Below are positions 1-8,315 of a stretch of DNA of 49,034 bases, in pieces. Position numbers and translations under genes: made by a program. Each line of letters begins with the position of its first letter. The first letter of the stretch is position 1. The stretch comes from Vreelandella subglaciescola (GTDB lineage: Bacteria; Pseudomonadota; Gammaproteobacteria; Pseudomonadales; Halomonadaceae): the NCBI GenBank assembly GCA_030454225.1, contig JAKDRW010000011.1:1-49034 (forward strand), read 5' to 3'. The notes below the pieces were generated by a model. It did not search any database. It had not been told where the DNA came from and saw only the letters and a list, made by a program, of their open reading frames with translations.

Positions 1-17
1 GCATTTATATCGCAGAA

Positions 18-43
18 AACCCAGCCAACCGGCTGGGTTTTTT
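18..43 (+). terminator. Rho-independent terminator
   Basis: A perfect 9-bp stem (arms 18-26 and 31-39) with the 4-nt loop AACC is followed by six T residues at 38-43. It would end a rightward transcript from a gene lying left of the window. Confidence 0.8.
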
Positions 44-74
44 GTGTGCGTGGAAACCAGCTTCCGCCCAGCCC

Positions 75-120
75 GTAGGAACGCAGATATTCTGCGCAAC
101 GGCGTCGTCAGGCGCCTGGG
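75..120 (+). repeat. REP-like element, copy A
   Basis: The element begins GTAGGA (75-80) and is followed by two small stem-loops: a 6-bp stem with 3-nt loop at 82-96 and a GGCG/CGCC stem at 101-116. Copies at 181-226 (inverted) and 24484-24527 share the GTAGGA head and the two-hairpin layout while the stem sequences differ, as in REP elements of related bacteria. It lies in the 220-bp gap between the terminator at 18-43 and the end of hisC, which holds no gene. Confidence 0.45.
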
Positions 121-180
121 GTGGCCTGCTAGCGGCACCGCGCGGCATTGCCGCCCAACCCCGGCAAGCCGCGGGCCTGC

Positions 181-226
181 TTCGCGCACTGAAGTGCGTT
201 TACGCCCGGTGTTTGGGTGCTCCTAC
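181..226 (-). repeat. REP-like element, copy B (inverted)
   Basis: Read on the minus strand this starts GTAGGAGC (226 downward) and ends in a GCACT/AGTGC hairpin (186-197). It faces copy A (75-120), so the two form an inverted pair, like a BIME, just downstream of hisC. The match is structural and by eye, and the body is only loosely similar to the other copies. Confidence 0.4.
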
Positions 227-264
227 GAAAACCTTTATGTATCAGTTGATTGCGGGATGTCTGT

Positions 265-1326
265 TTAACCGCAGAGCACTTCCAGCGTTTCGATCAGGCT
301 GTTCATTTCATCGTCGGTGCCGATGGAGATCCGCAGGAAATTATTCAGCCCCGGCTTGTTGAAGTAACGTACCAGAATGCCGCGCTTGCGCAGGCCGGCA
401 AACAGTTGGCTGCCGTCGTATACTTTGTGCTGTACGAGCAAAAAATTGGCCTGGGAGGGCAGCACCTCAAAGCCCAACGCCTCAAGCTGCGTGCGCGTGC
501 GCTCGCGCGTGGTGATGACGTGGTTGCGGCAGGCGTTGAAATGCTCGGTATCTTCCAGCGCAGCAATGCCGACGCGTTCGGCCAGGCGGTCAACGGGGTA
601 TGAGTTGAAGGAGTCTTTAATCCGTGTGAGCCCCTCAATCAGTTCGGGAGAGCCAATGGCATAGCCGAGGCGAATACCCGCAAGGCTGCGCGACTTGGAA
701 AACGTGCCGGTGACCAAGAGGTTGGGGTAGCGCTCGGTCAGCGCGACGGCGCTCTGTGCGCCGAAGTCGACGTAGGCTTCGTCAACCAGCACCACGCGAT
801 CGGTAACGCGCTTTAACAGCGCTTCAAGCCCCGCCGGCGAGTGTGCGTGTCCGGTGGGGGCATTGGGGTTGGCAAATATAATCCCGCTTCTGTCGTCGGC
901 GCCTGCCAGCGCGTCGAGGTCAACTTCCCAGCTGGCATTCAGCGGATGCTGACGCAGCTCGACGCCGTAAAGCTTGGCGTAGACCGGGTAAAAGCTGTAG
1001 GTAATGCTCGGCACATCGAGCGGTGCGTCGTGGCAAAAGAAGGCCTGGAAAGCGAAGGCCAGCACTTCATCCGAGCCGTTGCCGACAAAGACCTGTCCGG
1101 CGTGCACGCCATAGGCGCTGGCTAATGCGCTACATAGCATGCTGGATGTCGGATCGGGGTAGAGGCGCAGATGGCTGGTTGAATACTGGCGCAGTACCTC
1201 GCCGACGCCCGGCGCAGGCGGGTAGGGGTTTTCATTGGTATTGAGCTTGATGACTTGCTCGGTGGGCTGCTCGCCGGGTACGTAAGGGGTTAGCTCGCGT
1301 ACGGCGGGACTCCAGAATTGGCTCAT
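265..1326 (-). CDS. hisC: Histidinol-phosphate aminotransferase HisC
   Basis: A PLP-dependent fold-type I aminotransferase that converts imidazole-acetol phosphate and glutamate to histidinol phosphate in histidine biosynthesis. It has 353 residues (E. coli 356). Visible family features are the N-terminal KLNTNENPYPP, the NPNAPTG substrate/PLP segment near residue 153, DEAYVDF near 182, and the Schiff-base lysine K211 in TFSKSRSLAG. The ATG at 1326 gives the usual N-terminus (SQFWSPAVRELTPYVPG), though its ribosome site is weak. The other his genes of this window lie 6 kb away on the same strand, so hisC is transcribed separately from hisBHAF. Confidence 0.96.
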   Translation of the reverse strand: MSQFWSPAVRELTPYVPGEQPTEQVIKLNTNENPYPPAPGVGEVLRQYSTSHLRLYPDPTSSMLCSALASAYGVHAGQVFVGNGSDEVLAFAFQAFFCHDAPLDVPSITYSFYPVYAKLYGVELRQHPLNASWEVDLDALAGADDRSGIIFANPNAPTGHAHSPAGLEALLKRVTDRVVLVDEAYVDFGAQSAVALTERYPNLLVTGTFSKSRSLAGIRLGYAIGSPELIEGLTRIKDSFNSYPVDRLAERVGIAALEDTEHFNACRNHVITTRERTRTQLEALGFEVLPSQANFLLVQHKVYDGSQLFAGLRKRGILVRYFNKPGLNNFLRISIGTDDEMNSLIETLEVLCG

Positions 1327-1483
1327 GGAAACGACCTGAATAGGTGGGCATAGTGCCGTCCATAGTCGCTTGAGAGAAAAAAAAGCGCAAGTGAATCGGG
1401 GGGATAGGGTGGGCGTGATACCGTGAAGCAGTTATGCTGTTGGCAGCGTGTCTTACCTGTTTAACGCGATGAGGAGATAAACA

Positions 1484-1933
1484 ATGCAACTAAGAAGCGT
1501 GCTAATTGGCTCGGCTATGCTGTCATTGCTGGCAGGTTGCGCCGGCGGGCCGACGGACTCGGATAATGAAGAATCGATCAAGGCGGCGGCAGCGAACTAT
1601 CAGGGCTCTTTGCCCTGCCGCAACTGCGACGGCATTGATCTGGATGTCGATATGGTGGGTGAAGAAGCGGATGCCGCACAGGATCGCACCTTTACGCTAA
1701 CCGCTTCCTACATGAACCACCCGCAGAACCCGCCGGACGAAGACTACGCCGGTAACTGGGAAGTGCTGACCGGCACGCCGTCGGACCCGGATGCTACCGT
1801 GTACGAGCTGACGCCGGATAACGAAGGCCAGACGTACTACTTCCTGCGTATGGATCAAAGCACGCTTGAACTGATTGACCCCGAGCGTCGCCGCTTTGAA
1901 AACGGCGAGATGCTACGCCTCAAGCGCCAGTAA
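1484..1933 (+). CDS. NlpE-type outer-membrane lipoprotein
   Basis: A 149-residue lipoprotein. The signal peptide ends in the lipobox L16-A-G-C19. The mature part starts with a YQGSLPCRNCDGI segment whose C45-x-x-C48 is typical of the NlpE N-terminal domain, followed by alternating beta-strand sequence ending LRLKRQ. In E. coli NlpE is an envelope sensor linked to copper and surface sensing through Cpx. This protein has only the N-terminal domain, so its role here is unproven. A strong GAGGAG (1471-1476) sits 7 nt before the ATG. It stands alone, divergent from hisC, and a bidirectional hairpin follows at 2002-2025. Confidence 0.85.
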   Translation: MQLRSVLIGSAMLSLLAGCAGGPTDSDNEESIKAAAANYQGSLPCRNCDGIDLDVDMVGEEADAAQDRTFTLTASYMNHPQNPPDEDYAGNWEVLTGTPSDPDATVYELTPDNEGQTYYFLRMDQSTLELIDPERRRFENGEMLRLKRQ

Positions 1934-2001
1934 GACGCCGCTTCGGTCTCTGCCGCTGATACAGGGCAGAGAGAGGGTGTACAGCAAGCCAGCAGAACAG
2001 C

Positions 2002-2025
2002 AAAGGCGGCCACTTGGCCGCCTTT
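2002..2025. terminator. Hairpin terminator after the NlpE-type gene
   Basis: A perfect 10-bp stem (2002-2011 with 2016-2025, loop ACTT) is flanked by AAA and TTT. The T-run is short, so termination may be partial. It lies 70 bp after the lipoprotein stop and contains an ATG (2014) in frame with radA, which argues against radA starting there. Confidence 0.6.
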
Positions 2026-2085
2026 GTGCGTTATATCGATACATTATCCGCTATCCCTTTGTCCGACATCTATAGGAGCGTGGCT

Positions 2086-3468
2086 GTGGCCAAAGCCAAA
2101 AGTGCTTTTGTGTGTACCGAGTGCGGTGCCGAGTTTCGCAAGTGGCAGGGGCAGTGCTCTAGCTGTAAAGAGTGGAATACGCTGAGCGAAGTGCGCCTGA
2201 GTGCGGCGCGGCCGGGTGCGGGGTCAGCGCCTGGACCCTCAGGGACACGCGGCGGCTACAGCGGTGCGCTAAGCCGAGAAGTGATCGATCTCGGTGAGGT
2301 CGATCTGAGCGAAGTGCCGCGCATGAGCTCGACCTTTGGCGAGTTCGACCGCGTATTGGGCGGCGGATTGGTGCCCGGCTCGGCGGTGCTACTGGGGGGC
2401 AATCCCGGTGCGGGCAAGTCGACGCTTTTGCTGCAAACGGCCTGCAAGCTCGCGAAGGCGCGGCGGGTCATCTACGTTACCGGCGAAGAATCGTTGTCGC
2501 AGGTGGCGATGCGCGCCCACCGTTTGCAGCTGCCGAGCGAAGGACTCAAAATGCTGGCCGAAACCAGCATTGAGACGATTCTGGCGGTGGCCGAGCGGGA
2601 AAAACCCGACATTCTGGTAATTGATTCCATCCAGACTATGCATCTGGAAGATATCGCCTCGGCGCCCGGCGGCGTAGCGCAGGTGCGCGAGTCCTCCGCG
2701 GCGCTGACCCGGTTTGCCAAGCAGAGCAATACCGTGCTGCTGCTGGTCGGGCATGTGACCAAAGACGGCAGCCTGGCCGGCCCTAAGGTGCTCGAGCACA
2801 TGATCGACGCCTCGCTGTTACTCGAAGGCGGCGCCGACTCGCGTTTTCGTACCCTGCGCGGGCAGAAAAACCGCTTTGGCGCGGTCAATGAGCTAGGCGT
2901 TTTCGCCATGCTCGAACAGGGGCTGAAAGAGGTCAAAAACCCCAGCGCGATTTTTCTCTCGCGCAACGCCGAGCAGGCGCCGGGCAGCCTGGTGATGGTG
3001 GTGTGGGAGGGGACGCGGCCCATTCTGGTCGAAGTGCAGGCGCTGGTGGATGAATCTGCGCTGGGCAACCCGCGCCGGGTGGCGGTGGGCCTCGACCCCA
3101 ACCGGCTGGCGATGCTGCTGGCGGTGCTCAATCGCCATGGCGGGCTGTTTACCGGCGATCAGGACGTGTTCCTGAACGTGGTGGGCGGGGTCAAGGTGCT
3201 CGAAACCAGCGCCGATTTAGCGGTACTGCTGGCGGTGGTGTCGAGCCTGCAAAACCGCGCGCTGCCAAGAGAGCTGGTGGTGTTTGGCGAGGTGGGGCTT
3301 TCCGGAGAGATTCGCCCGGTGCCCAGCGGCCAGGAGCGCATTGCCGAGGCCGCCAAGCACGGCTTTACCCGGGCGATTGTGCCCCGTGCCAATGCGCCCA
3401 AAACCTCGCCCAAGGGGATGACAGTAACCCCGGTCGACAAGCTTAGCGACGCGCTGGATGCGCTTTAA
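2086..3468 (+). CDS. radA: DNA repair protein RadA (Sms)
   Basis: A RecA-related ATPase that processes recombination intermediates by driving branch migration. The zinc finger is C10-x2-C13...C24-x2-C27. The Walker A motif is GNPGAGKST (about 105-113), the RadA-specific KNRFG follows in LRGQKNRFGAVNE, and the C-terminus is the Lon-like domain. The start is the GTG at 2086: GGAG (2075-2078) lies 7 nt upstream, the product then begins MAKAKSAFVCTECG as the family does, and the length of 460 residues equals E. coli RadA. An in-frame ATG at 2014 would add 24 unconserved residues and sits inside a terminator hairpin. Confidence 0.96.
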   Translation: MAKAKSAFVCTECGAEFRKWQGQCSSCKEWNTLSEVRLSAARPGAGSAPGPSGTRGGYSGALSREVIDLGEVDLSEVPRMSSTFGEFDRVLGGGLVPGSAVLLGGNPGAGKSTLLLQTACKLAKARRVIYVTGEESLSQVAMRAHRLQLPSEGLKMLAETSIETILAVAEREKPDILVIDSIQTMHLEDIASAPGGVAQVRESSAALTRFAKQSNTVLLLVGHVTKDGSLAGPKVLEHMIDASLLLEGGADSRFRTLRGQKNRFGAVNELGVFAMLEQGLKEVKNPSAIFLSRNAEQAPGSLVMVVWEGTRPILVEVQALVDESALGNPRRVAVGLDPNRLAMLLAVLNRHGGLFTGDQDVFLNVVGGVKVLETSADLAVLLAVVSSLQNRALPRELVVFGEVGLSGEIRPVPSGQERIAEAAKHGFTRAIVPRANAPKTSPKGMTVTPVDKLSDALDAL

Positions 3469-3579
3469 CCTAACCCGGGCCACTCTGGCCCACGCTGGAT
3501 GATAAACTGTACGCCTGATGGAAGCGCACCGTCTATTTTACCCGCACCACCTACTTGAACTGCCTAAGGAGAACTCCCC

Positions 3580-4617
3580 ATGAGCGCCATCCGCCTGACC
3601 CAGTACAGCCACGGCGCCGGCTGCGGCTGCAAGATCGCCCCCGACGTGCTCGACGGCATCCTCGCCAAGGCGGGCCCGCCGGCGACAAGCGACAAGCTGG
3701 TGGTGGGTAACCAGGGGCGCGAAGACGCCTGCGTTTACGACCTGGACGACGGCCGCGGCATGATCGCCACCACGGACTTTTTCATGCCCATCGTCGACGA
3801 TCCGTTCGACTTCGGCCGTATCGCTGCGACCAACGCCATCAGCGACGTTTACGCCATGGGCGGCGACCCGGTGATGGCGCTGGGGATTCTCGGCTGGCCG
3901 CTGGACACGCTCGGCGTCGACGTCGCCGGCGAGGTGATGGCGGGCGCGCAGGCGGTGTGCCGTGAGCACGGCGTAGCGCTTGCCGGCGGGCACTCGATCG
4001 ATGCACCCGAGCCGATCTTTGGCCTGGCGGTCAACGGCCTGGTAGCGCTCGAGCAGCTAAAGCTCAACAGCGCCGCCAAGCCCGGTGACCTGCTGTTTTT
4101 GACCAAGCCTCTGGGCGTGGGAATGCTCACCACCGCCGAAAAGCGCGGCCTGCTGGCCGACGAACACCAAGGCCTTGCCCGCGACACCATGCTCGAGTCC
4201 AACCGCATCGGCGTGGCGATGGCCGAGCTTGCCGGCGTGCATGCGATGACCGACGTCACCGGTTTTGGCCTGGCCGGCCATTTGAGCGAAGTCTGCAGCG
4301 CCAGCGGCGTAGCCGCAACGCTTGATTTCAACCGCCTGCCGCGGCTGGAGGGCGCCGAAAACTACCGCCTGCAGGGCGCGATTCCCGGCGGCACGGTGCG
4401 CAACCGCGATGCTTTGGGCGATGCGCTTCCGGCGCTGGACGACGCCTACTGGCAGTGGCTGTGTGACCCCCAGACGTCGGGCGGGCTGCTGCTGGCCGTC
4501 GATCCCGCCAGCGCGGCAGACGTCGAGCGCATCGGCCGCGAAAACGGCCTCGAGCTCACGGCGTTTGGCACCTTAAAGGAGACAAGCGGCCCCGTATTGA
4601 TCGAGGTGACCGGGTGA
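3580..4617 (+). CDS. selD: Selenide, water dikinase SelD
   Basis: Makes selenophosphate from selenide and ATP, the selenium donor for selenocysteine and for 2-selenouridine in tRNA. It has 345 residues. The N-terminal HGAGCGCK carries the catalytic Cys (C15, a cysteine and not selenocysteine) and K18, followed by the AIR-synthase-like DVYAMGGDP and [10 protein letters not shown] motifs. AAGGAG precedes the ATG. Its stop overlaps the start of mnmH by 3 nt (GTGA), so the two are translationally coupled. No selA or selB is in the window. With mnmH damaged, selD has a clear partner only if selenocysteine genes exist elsewhere. Confidence 0.96.
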   Translation: MSAIRLTQYSHGAGCGCKIAPDVLDGILAKAGPPATSDKLVVGNQGREDACVYDLDDGRGMIATTDFFMPIVDDPFDFGRIAATNAISDVYAMGGDPVMALGILGWPLDTLGVDVAGEVMAGAQAVCREHGVALAGGHSIDAPEPIFGLAVNGLVALEQLKLNSAAKPGDLLFLTKPLGVGMLTTAEKRGLLADEHQGLARDTMLESNRIGVAMAELAGVHAMTDVTGFGLAGHLSEVCSASGVAATLDFNRLPRLEGAENYRLQGAIPGGTVRNRDALGDALPALDDAYWQWLCDPQTSGGLLLAVDPASAADVERIGRENGLELTAFGTLKETSGPVLIEVTG

Positions 4618-5588
4618 GTGGGGGCAGCGTTGCGCCCGAAGCCGCCCTGATTCGGCATGAGGTTCCGCTGATCGACGTGCGCGCGCCCGTCGAATTCGCC
4701 GACGGCGCGCTGCCCGGTGCGGTCAACCTGCCGCTAATGAACGATGACGAGCGCCATCAGGTCGGCATTGCTTACAAACAGCACGGCCAGGCGGCAGCTA
4801 TTGCGCTGGGCGAAAAGCTGATCAGCGGTGAGGTTAAAGCGGCGCGAATCGCAGCCTGGCGCAGCTATCTTGCCCGGCATCCCCAGGCGCTGATTTATTG
4901 TTTTCGCGGCGGGCTGACGGGGTGCGCCAAGACGGTGTTGATCAACCGCCTGGAAAGCGGGGTGGACCTGGAAGGCTTTGCCAATCACAAGGGCTCGGCG
5001 TTTGGCCGCATGCCCGATCCGCCGCCGCCGCAAATCGACTTTGAGCACGCGCTGGCCAAACGGCTGATGGCGCTATCGGGCCCGCTGACGCTTGAAGACG
5101 AGTCGCGGCGCGTGGGCAGCGTTAACGTACCGCTGAGTTTTTGGCAGGCGATGGAGAAAGCCCCGCGAATTCGCGTGGAAATGTCGCTCGACTGGCGTCT
5201 GGCCCAGCTGCAGCAGGATTATATTATTGACCTTGAGCGCGCGCACTGCGCCCGCTTTGGCGAGGAAGAAGGCTGGTATCGCATGCGCGAACAGCTGGGC
5301 AACGCGCTGCTACGGCTGAAAAAACGCCTGGGTAGCGCGCGGTTGGCACGCCTCCAGCGGCTTCAGGCATTGGCCTTTGCCGCCCACGAACGCGGCGACC
5401 GCCAGGCCCACGAAGCCTGGCTCGCGCCGCTGTTGACCGAATATTACGACCCGCTTTATCGCCATCACCTCAAGCGCCATCAGGACGCCGGGTTACACGA
5501 GCTGCACGTGGGCGACTGGGACAGCTGCCTCGCCGCCGCCCGGCAGTGGCAGGCGCAGCAGCCGGTAGCCGGCAACGGCGGCGCCTAA
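4614..5588 (+). CDS. mnmH: tRNA 2-selenouridine synthase MnmH/SelU with internal deletion
   Basis: MnmH replaces sulfur by selenium at the wobble 2-thiouridine of tRNAs, using a rhodanese domain with a catalytic Cys and a P-loop domain. Here the rhodanese part is normal up to the active-site C96 in YCFRGG. The sequence then passes directly into the P-loop as GGLTGCAKT (residues 99-107). In the E. coli protein as I recall it, about 48 residues (end of rhodanese, linker, first P-loop strand) separate these motifs. The product is 324 residues against 364. The remainder ([40 protein letters not shown]) aligns well. The junction is at about 4908-4916, at a GGL common to both sides. The frame is open, but the enzyme is probably inactive. 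The GTG start overlaps the selD stop. Confidence 0.88.
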   Translation: MSGGSVAPEAALIRHEVPLIDVRAPVEFADGALPGAVNLPLMNDDERHQVGIAYKQHGQAAAIALGEKLISGEVKAARIAAWRSYLARHPQALIYCFRGGLTGCAKTVLINRLESGVDLEGFANHKGSAFGRMPDPPPPQIDFEHALAKRLMALSGPLTLEDESRRVGSVNVPLSFWQAMEKAPRIRVEMSLDWRLAQLQQDYIIDLERAHCARFGEEEGWYRMREQLGNALLRLKKRLGSARLARLQRLQALAFAAHERGDRQAHEAWLAPLLTEYYDPLYRHHLKRHQDAGLHELHVGDWDSCLAAARQWQAQQPVAGNGGA

Positions 5589-6268
5589 GGCGCAGTTCTT
5601 AGCCACTGGCTGAGCAGGCGATCGAGCAGCGGCGCCAGCCGATCGAAACGCTCGGCGGAAGCGAGTATCTTTGCCGCGGGCTGGATAAAATCGTCGAGGC
5701 CGGCGGGCGGCGGCTGGTTTTCCAGCAGCGTCGCGACGCTTTCGCGGGTCACTTCCAGGTGACATAAAAGCCCGATGATGCGCCCGGCGTCCCAGGTAAA
5801 CCCTTGCAGCGGCGCCGCGGCGCTGCCACCCAGCGCGGCGGCATCGTCCGGCAGACTGAACACCGTACGGTGCCACATAAAAGCGTCGAACTGCGCGGGC
5901 AAGTCAAAGGGCGCGCTATCGGCAAGCGTTAGCGTGTGAAAGCCGGTTTCGGGGAAGGTGCCGGCAGCGACCGTAGCGCCCAGCGCCTCGGCGATCAGGT
6001 GGGCGCCAAGGCCAATACCCAAAAGCGGCTTCTGGCCGTCCAGGTAGCGCTCGATGAGCTTTCTTTCCGCCCGCTGCCACCCGGGCGGCCGGGTGAGCAG
6101 CGCCTCATCGCCGTCGAGTACGATCAGCGCGTCGCTGTCGCCCGGGGGCGGCGCCAGTTCGCCGTCGTCCAGATAGAACACGGTGTAGCTGTGGCCCATG
6201 CTGGAAAGCCAGTCGGCAAGCCGCGCGGGGCCATGATAGGGGCCGTGCTGTAGCAGATGAATGTGCAT
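5585..6268 (-). CDS. Class-I glutamine amidotransferase-like protein, catalytic Cys missing
   Basis: A 227-residue flavodoxin-like class-I GATase domain resembling stand-alone amidotransferases of the GMP-synthase-like group. The nucleophile elbow, normally GICLGAQ, reads GIGLGAH (residues 84-90), so the cysteine is G86. The later His170 and Glu172 (LLCHLEVT) are kept. Glutamine hydrolysis is therefore not expected. It could be a binding or regulatory derivative, or a decaying gene. The start is the ATG at 6268 (MHIHLLQHGP) because GAGGAG lies 6 nt upstream; an in-frame ATG at 6301 lacks this. The 3' end overlaps the mnmH stop by 4 nt in convergent orientation. Confidence 0.8.
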   Translation of the reverse strand: MHIHLLQHGPYHGPARLADWLSSMGHSYTVFYLDDGELAPPPGDSDALIVLDGDEALLTRPPGWQRAERKLIERYLDGQKPLLGIGLGAHLIAEALGATVAAGTFPETGFHTLTLADSAPFDLPAQFDAFMWHRTVFSLPDDAAALGGSAAAPLQGFTWDAGRIIGLLCHLEVTRESVATLLENQPPPAGLDDFIQPAAKILASAERFDRLAPLLDRLLSQWLRTAP

Positions 6269-6414
6269 GATACTCTCCTCACCAAACCACGTTTTACCCA
6301 ATAATTGTCTTACTCGACACAGCTTCAGCCGGTGGTCGCGCTATCGGTAATAATAACGGCTGCCCTCGAGCGGCGTGGGGAACATACGTGGAAACACCGA
6401 CCTAGGACAACAGT

Positions 6415-7005
6415 ATGGCATCACAACCTCTTGGCTTTTACCAGCGTCTTCAGCAGCTTGCGCTGCCCCAGCAGCAGGCCTTCATGGCGGCGCTGTGCGA
6501 GCGCCAGCTGCCCAACTATGCGCTGTATGCGCAAACCACCGGCTACGGCGATACGCATACCCTGCAGACGGCATTGAGTTTGGTTTGGGAGCAGCTGAGC
6601 ATACGCGGGGCGAGCATTGATTTTGCCCGGCAGGCGGAAAAGCTTGTCGAGTGCGAACCGCCCGCCGACGACGACAGCTTCGGCGCCCGCCGCGCGCTGG
6701 ATACCGTGGTGTCGCTGTTTTCCCTGCTCGATACGCTGCGCGGCGAAGCGCCCGAGGCGGTGCTCGATGTCAGCCGCACCTCGCGCGCCGGGGTACGCGC
6801 CTTTATCGAGCTGACCGAAGGCGAAGAAGACGCCCAGCGGCTGGCGTTGCTGATCCGCGACCATCCGCTCACCGACGATGAAAACGACTTTCAGGATGCG
6901 GTGCTCGACGCCGTCTCACGGCCGCTCGACAAGGCGGCACTCAAGGAAGTCCGCCAGCTGGGTAAAAATGACGGCGTCAGCAACCTCGGCCTGTCGCTTG
7001 AATGA
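6415..7005 (+). CDS. DUF416 (YjaG-family) protein
   Basis: A 196-residue cytosolic protein aligning along its length with E. coli YjaG. It has FMAALCERQLPNYALYAQTTGYGD near the N-terminus, LVWEQLS, the middle PADDDSFGARRALDTVVSL and the C-terminal GVSNLGLSLE. The family is widespread in gammaproteobacteria and its biochemical role is not established. The gene stands alone, divergent from the amidotransferase-like gene. An AT-rich TAATAATAA stretch about 65 bp upstream could be part of its promoter. Confidence 0.85.
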   Translation: MASQPLGFYQRLQQLALPQQQAFMAALCERQLPNYALYAQTTGYGDTHTLQTALSLVWEQLSIRGASIDFARQAEKLVECEPPADDDSFGARRALDTVVSLFSLLDTLRGEAPEAVLDVSRTSRAGVRAFIELTEGEEDAQRLALLIRDHPLTDDENDFQDAVLDAVSRPLDKAALKEVRQLGKNDGVSNLGLSLE

Positions 7006-7009
7006 TGGG

Positions 7010-7540
7010 CTAGATGCGGATGCCGGCGTTGAGCATGACCCCCGCGCCGCCAAACAGCAGCAGATCGGATTCGACGCGCCCCCAGCGCACGCCGACGGCC
7101 GGCAAAATAGCCGGAGCGATGCCGTAGTGGTTGAAGGGGATTTTATGCTTTTTGCTGCCTTTATAGCCGCGCAGCGCGCCTGCGGTGAGCTTGGCGCGAA
7201 ACTCCACCTTGGGCGCGGGCTGCCAAAAGGGGAACTCGCGGCCGGCGTAGAAGTACCACAGCGGCTGGCTGAACGAGTTTTTTAGCCAGGCCGTGCCGGC
7301 CAGCCAGCGCGTAGGATTGTGCAGCTCGACGCCGATCAGGTTTTGATCTTCATCGTAGCCCGAGCTGCCGGAGAAGTGTCGCGTCATCAGGCTGGTTTGA
7401 ACAAACGTATGGTCGTAGCGGAAAAAGTCACTGCCCAGCGCCGCTGAAGGTAGCGCCCCGCCGAGCAGCAGAGCCAGCAGCCAGCGCTGCGCACTGCGGC
7501 CTGAAAGCGCCGCAGGTAAAGACAAAAACAGGGAAATCAT
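7010..7540 (-). CDS. PagP-like outer-membrane beta-barrel protein
   Basis: A 176-residue exported protein. The positively charged N-region and the hydrophobic core WLLALLLGGALPSAALG form a signal peptide, with cleavage likely before SDFF. The mature part has alternating strands, a central WLAGTAWLKNSFSQPLWYFY segment, then GALRGYKGSKKHKIPFNHYG and a C-terminal GVMLNAGIRI. This resembles a pseudomonad family often named 'sn-glycerol-3-phosphate transporter' that looks like a small PagP-type barrel. The function is unknown. The ATG at 7540 lies 1 nt past the hisF stop, so it is the last gene of the his operon; its ribosome site is weak and it may depend on coupling. Confidence 0.65.
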   Translation of the reverse strand: MISLFLSLPAALSGRSAQRWLLALLLGGALPSAALGSDFFRYDHTFVQTSLMTRHFSGSSGYDEDQNLIGVELHNPTRWLAGTAWLKNSFSQPLWYFYAGREFPFWQPAPKVEFRAKLTAGALRGYKGSKKHKIPFNHYGIAPAILPAVGVRWGRVESDLLLFGGAGVMLNAGIRI

Positions 7541-7541
7541 T

Positions 7542-8315
7542 CTAGAGTCGCATCTCGATGCCGCGTTCGGCCATGTAACGTTTGGCTTCGGGAATCGTGT
7601 ATTCGCCGAAATGGAAAATACTTGCGGCCAGCACGCCGTCGGCGCCGCCCTTGATGACGCCGTCGACCAGGTGGTCAAGGTTGCCGACCCCGCCCGAGGC
7701 AATCACCGGAACGCCGACCGCCTCGGCAATGGCCTGGGTAAGGCCCAGATCAAAGCCGGCTTTGGTGCCGTCCTGATCCATGCTGGTGAGCAGCAGCTCG
7801 CCGGCGCCGTACCCGACCATTTTTTTCGCCCACTCCACCGCGTCCAGGCCGGTAGAGCGGCGTCCGCCGTGGGTGAAGATTTCCCAGCGCGGCGTTTCGT
7901 GCTCACTGGATACCTGCTTGGCGTCGAGGGCGACGACAATGCACTGGCTGCCAAAGCGCTCGGCGGCTTCGCGGACGAACTCCGGGTTAGTCACCGCCGC
8001 GGTGTTGATAGCGACTTTATCCGCGCCGACGTTGAGCATGGTGCGGATATCTTCGCAGCGGCGGATACCGCCGCCGACGGTCAGCGGAATAAACACTTCG
8101 CTGGCGATACGTCCGACCATATCGATCGTGGTATCGCGGCCTTCGTGGCTGGCGGTGATGTCCAGAAAGGTGATTTCGTCGGCGCCCTGCTGGTTATAGC
8201 GCTTGGCGATTTCGACCGGATCGCCGGCGTCGCGGATGCCGATAAAATTGACGCCTTTGACGACGCGTCCGGCATCGACGTCCAGGCAGGGAATAATGCG
8301 TTTGGCAAGGCTCAT
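7542..8315 (-). CDS. hisF: Imidazole glycerol phosphate synthase cyclase subunit HisF
   Basis: The (beta/alpha)8 barrel that uses ammonia from HisH to convert PRFAR to imidazole glycerol phosphate and AICAR. It has 257 residues. It starts [21 protein letters not shown], carries the first catalytic Asp in CLDV and the second in [12 protein letters not shown], and has the phosphate-binding GGGIR and SGGVG loops. The ATG at 8315 overlaps the hisA stop as ATGA, with GGAG 7 nt upstream. The open frame continues 39 codons further upstream, but that part is antisense-like Arg/Pro-rich sequence within hisA. Confidence 0.97.
   Translation of the reverse strand: MSLAKRIIPCLDVDAGRVVKGVNFIGIRDAGDPVEIAKRYNQQGADEITFLDITASHEGRDTTIDMVGRIASEVFIPLTVGGGIRRCEDIRTMLNVGADKVAINTAAVTNPEFVREAAERFGSQCIVVALDAKQVSSEHETPRWEIFTHGGRRSTGLDAVEWAKKMVGYGAGELLLTSMDQDGTKAGFDLGLTQAIAEAVGVPVIASGGVGNLDHLVDGVIKGGADGVLAASIFHFGEYTIPEAKRYMAERGIEMRL

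Noticed and set aside
2014..2085. Upstream ATG extension of radA
   Set aside because: The extra 24 codons lie in a terminator hairpin and lack homology; GTG 2086 has the ribosome site and gives the family length.
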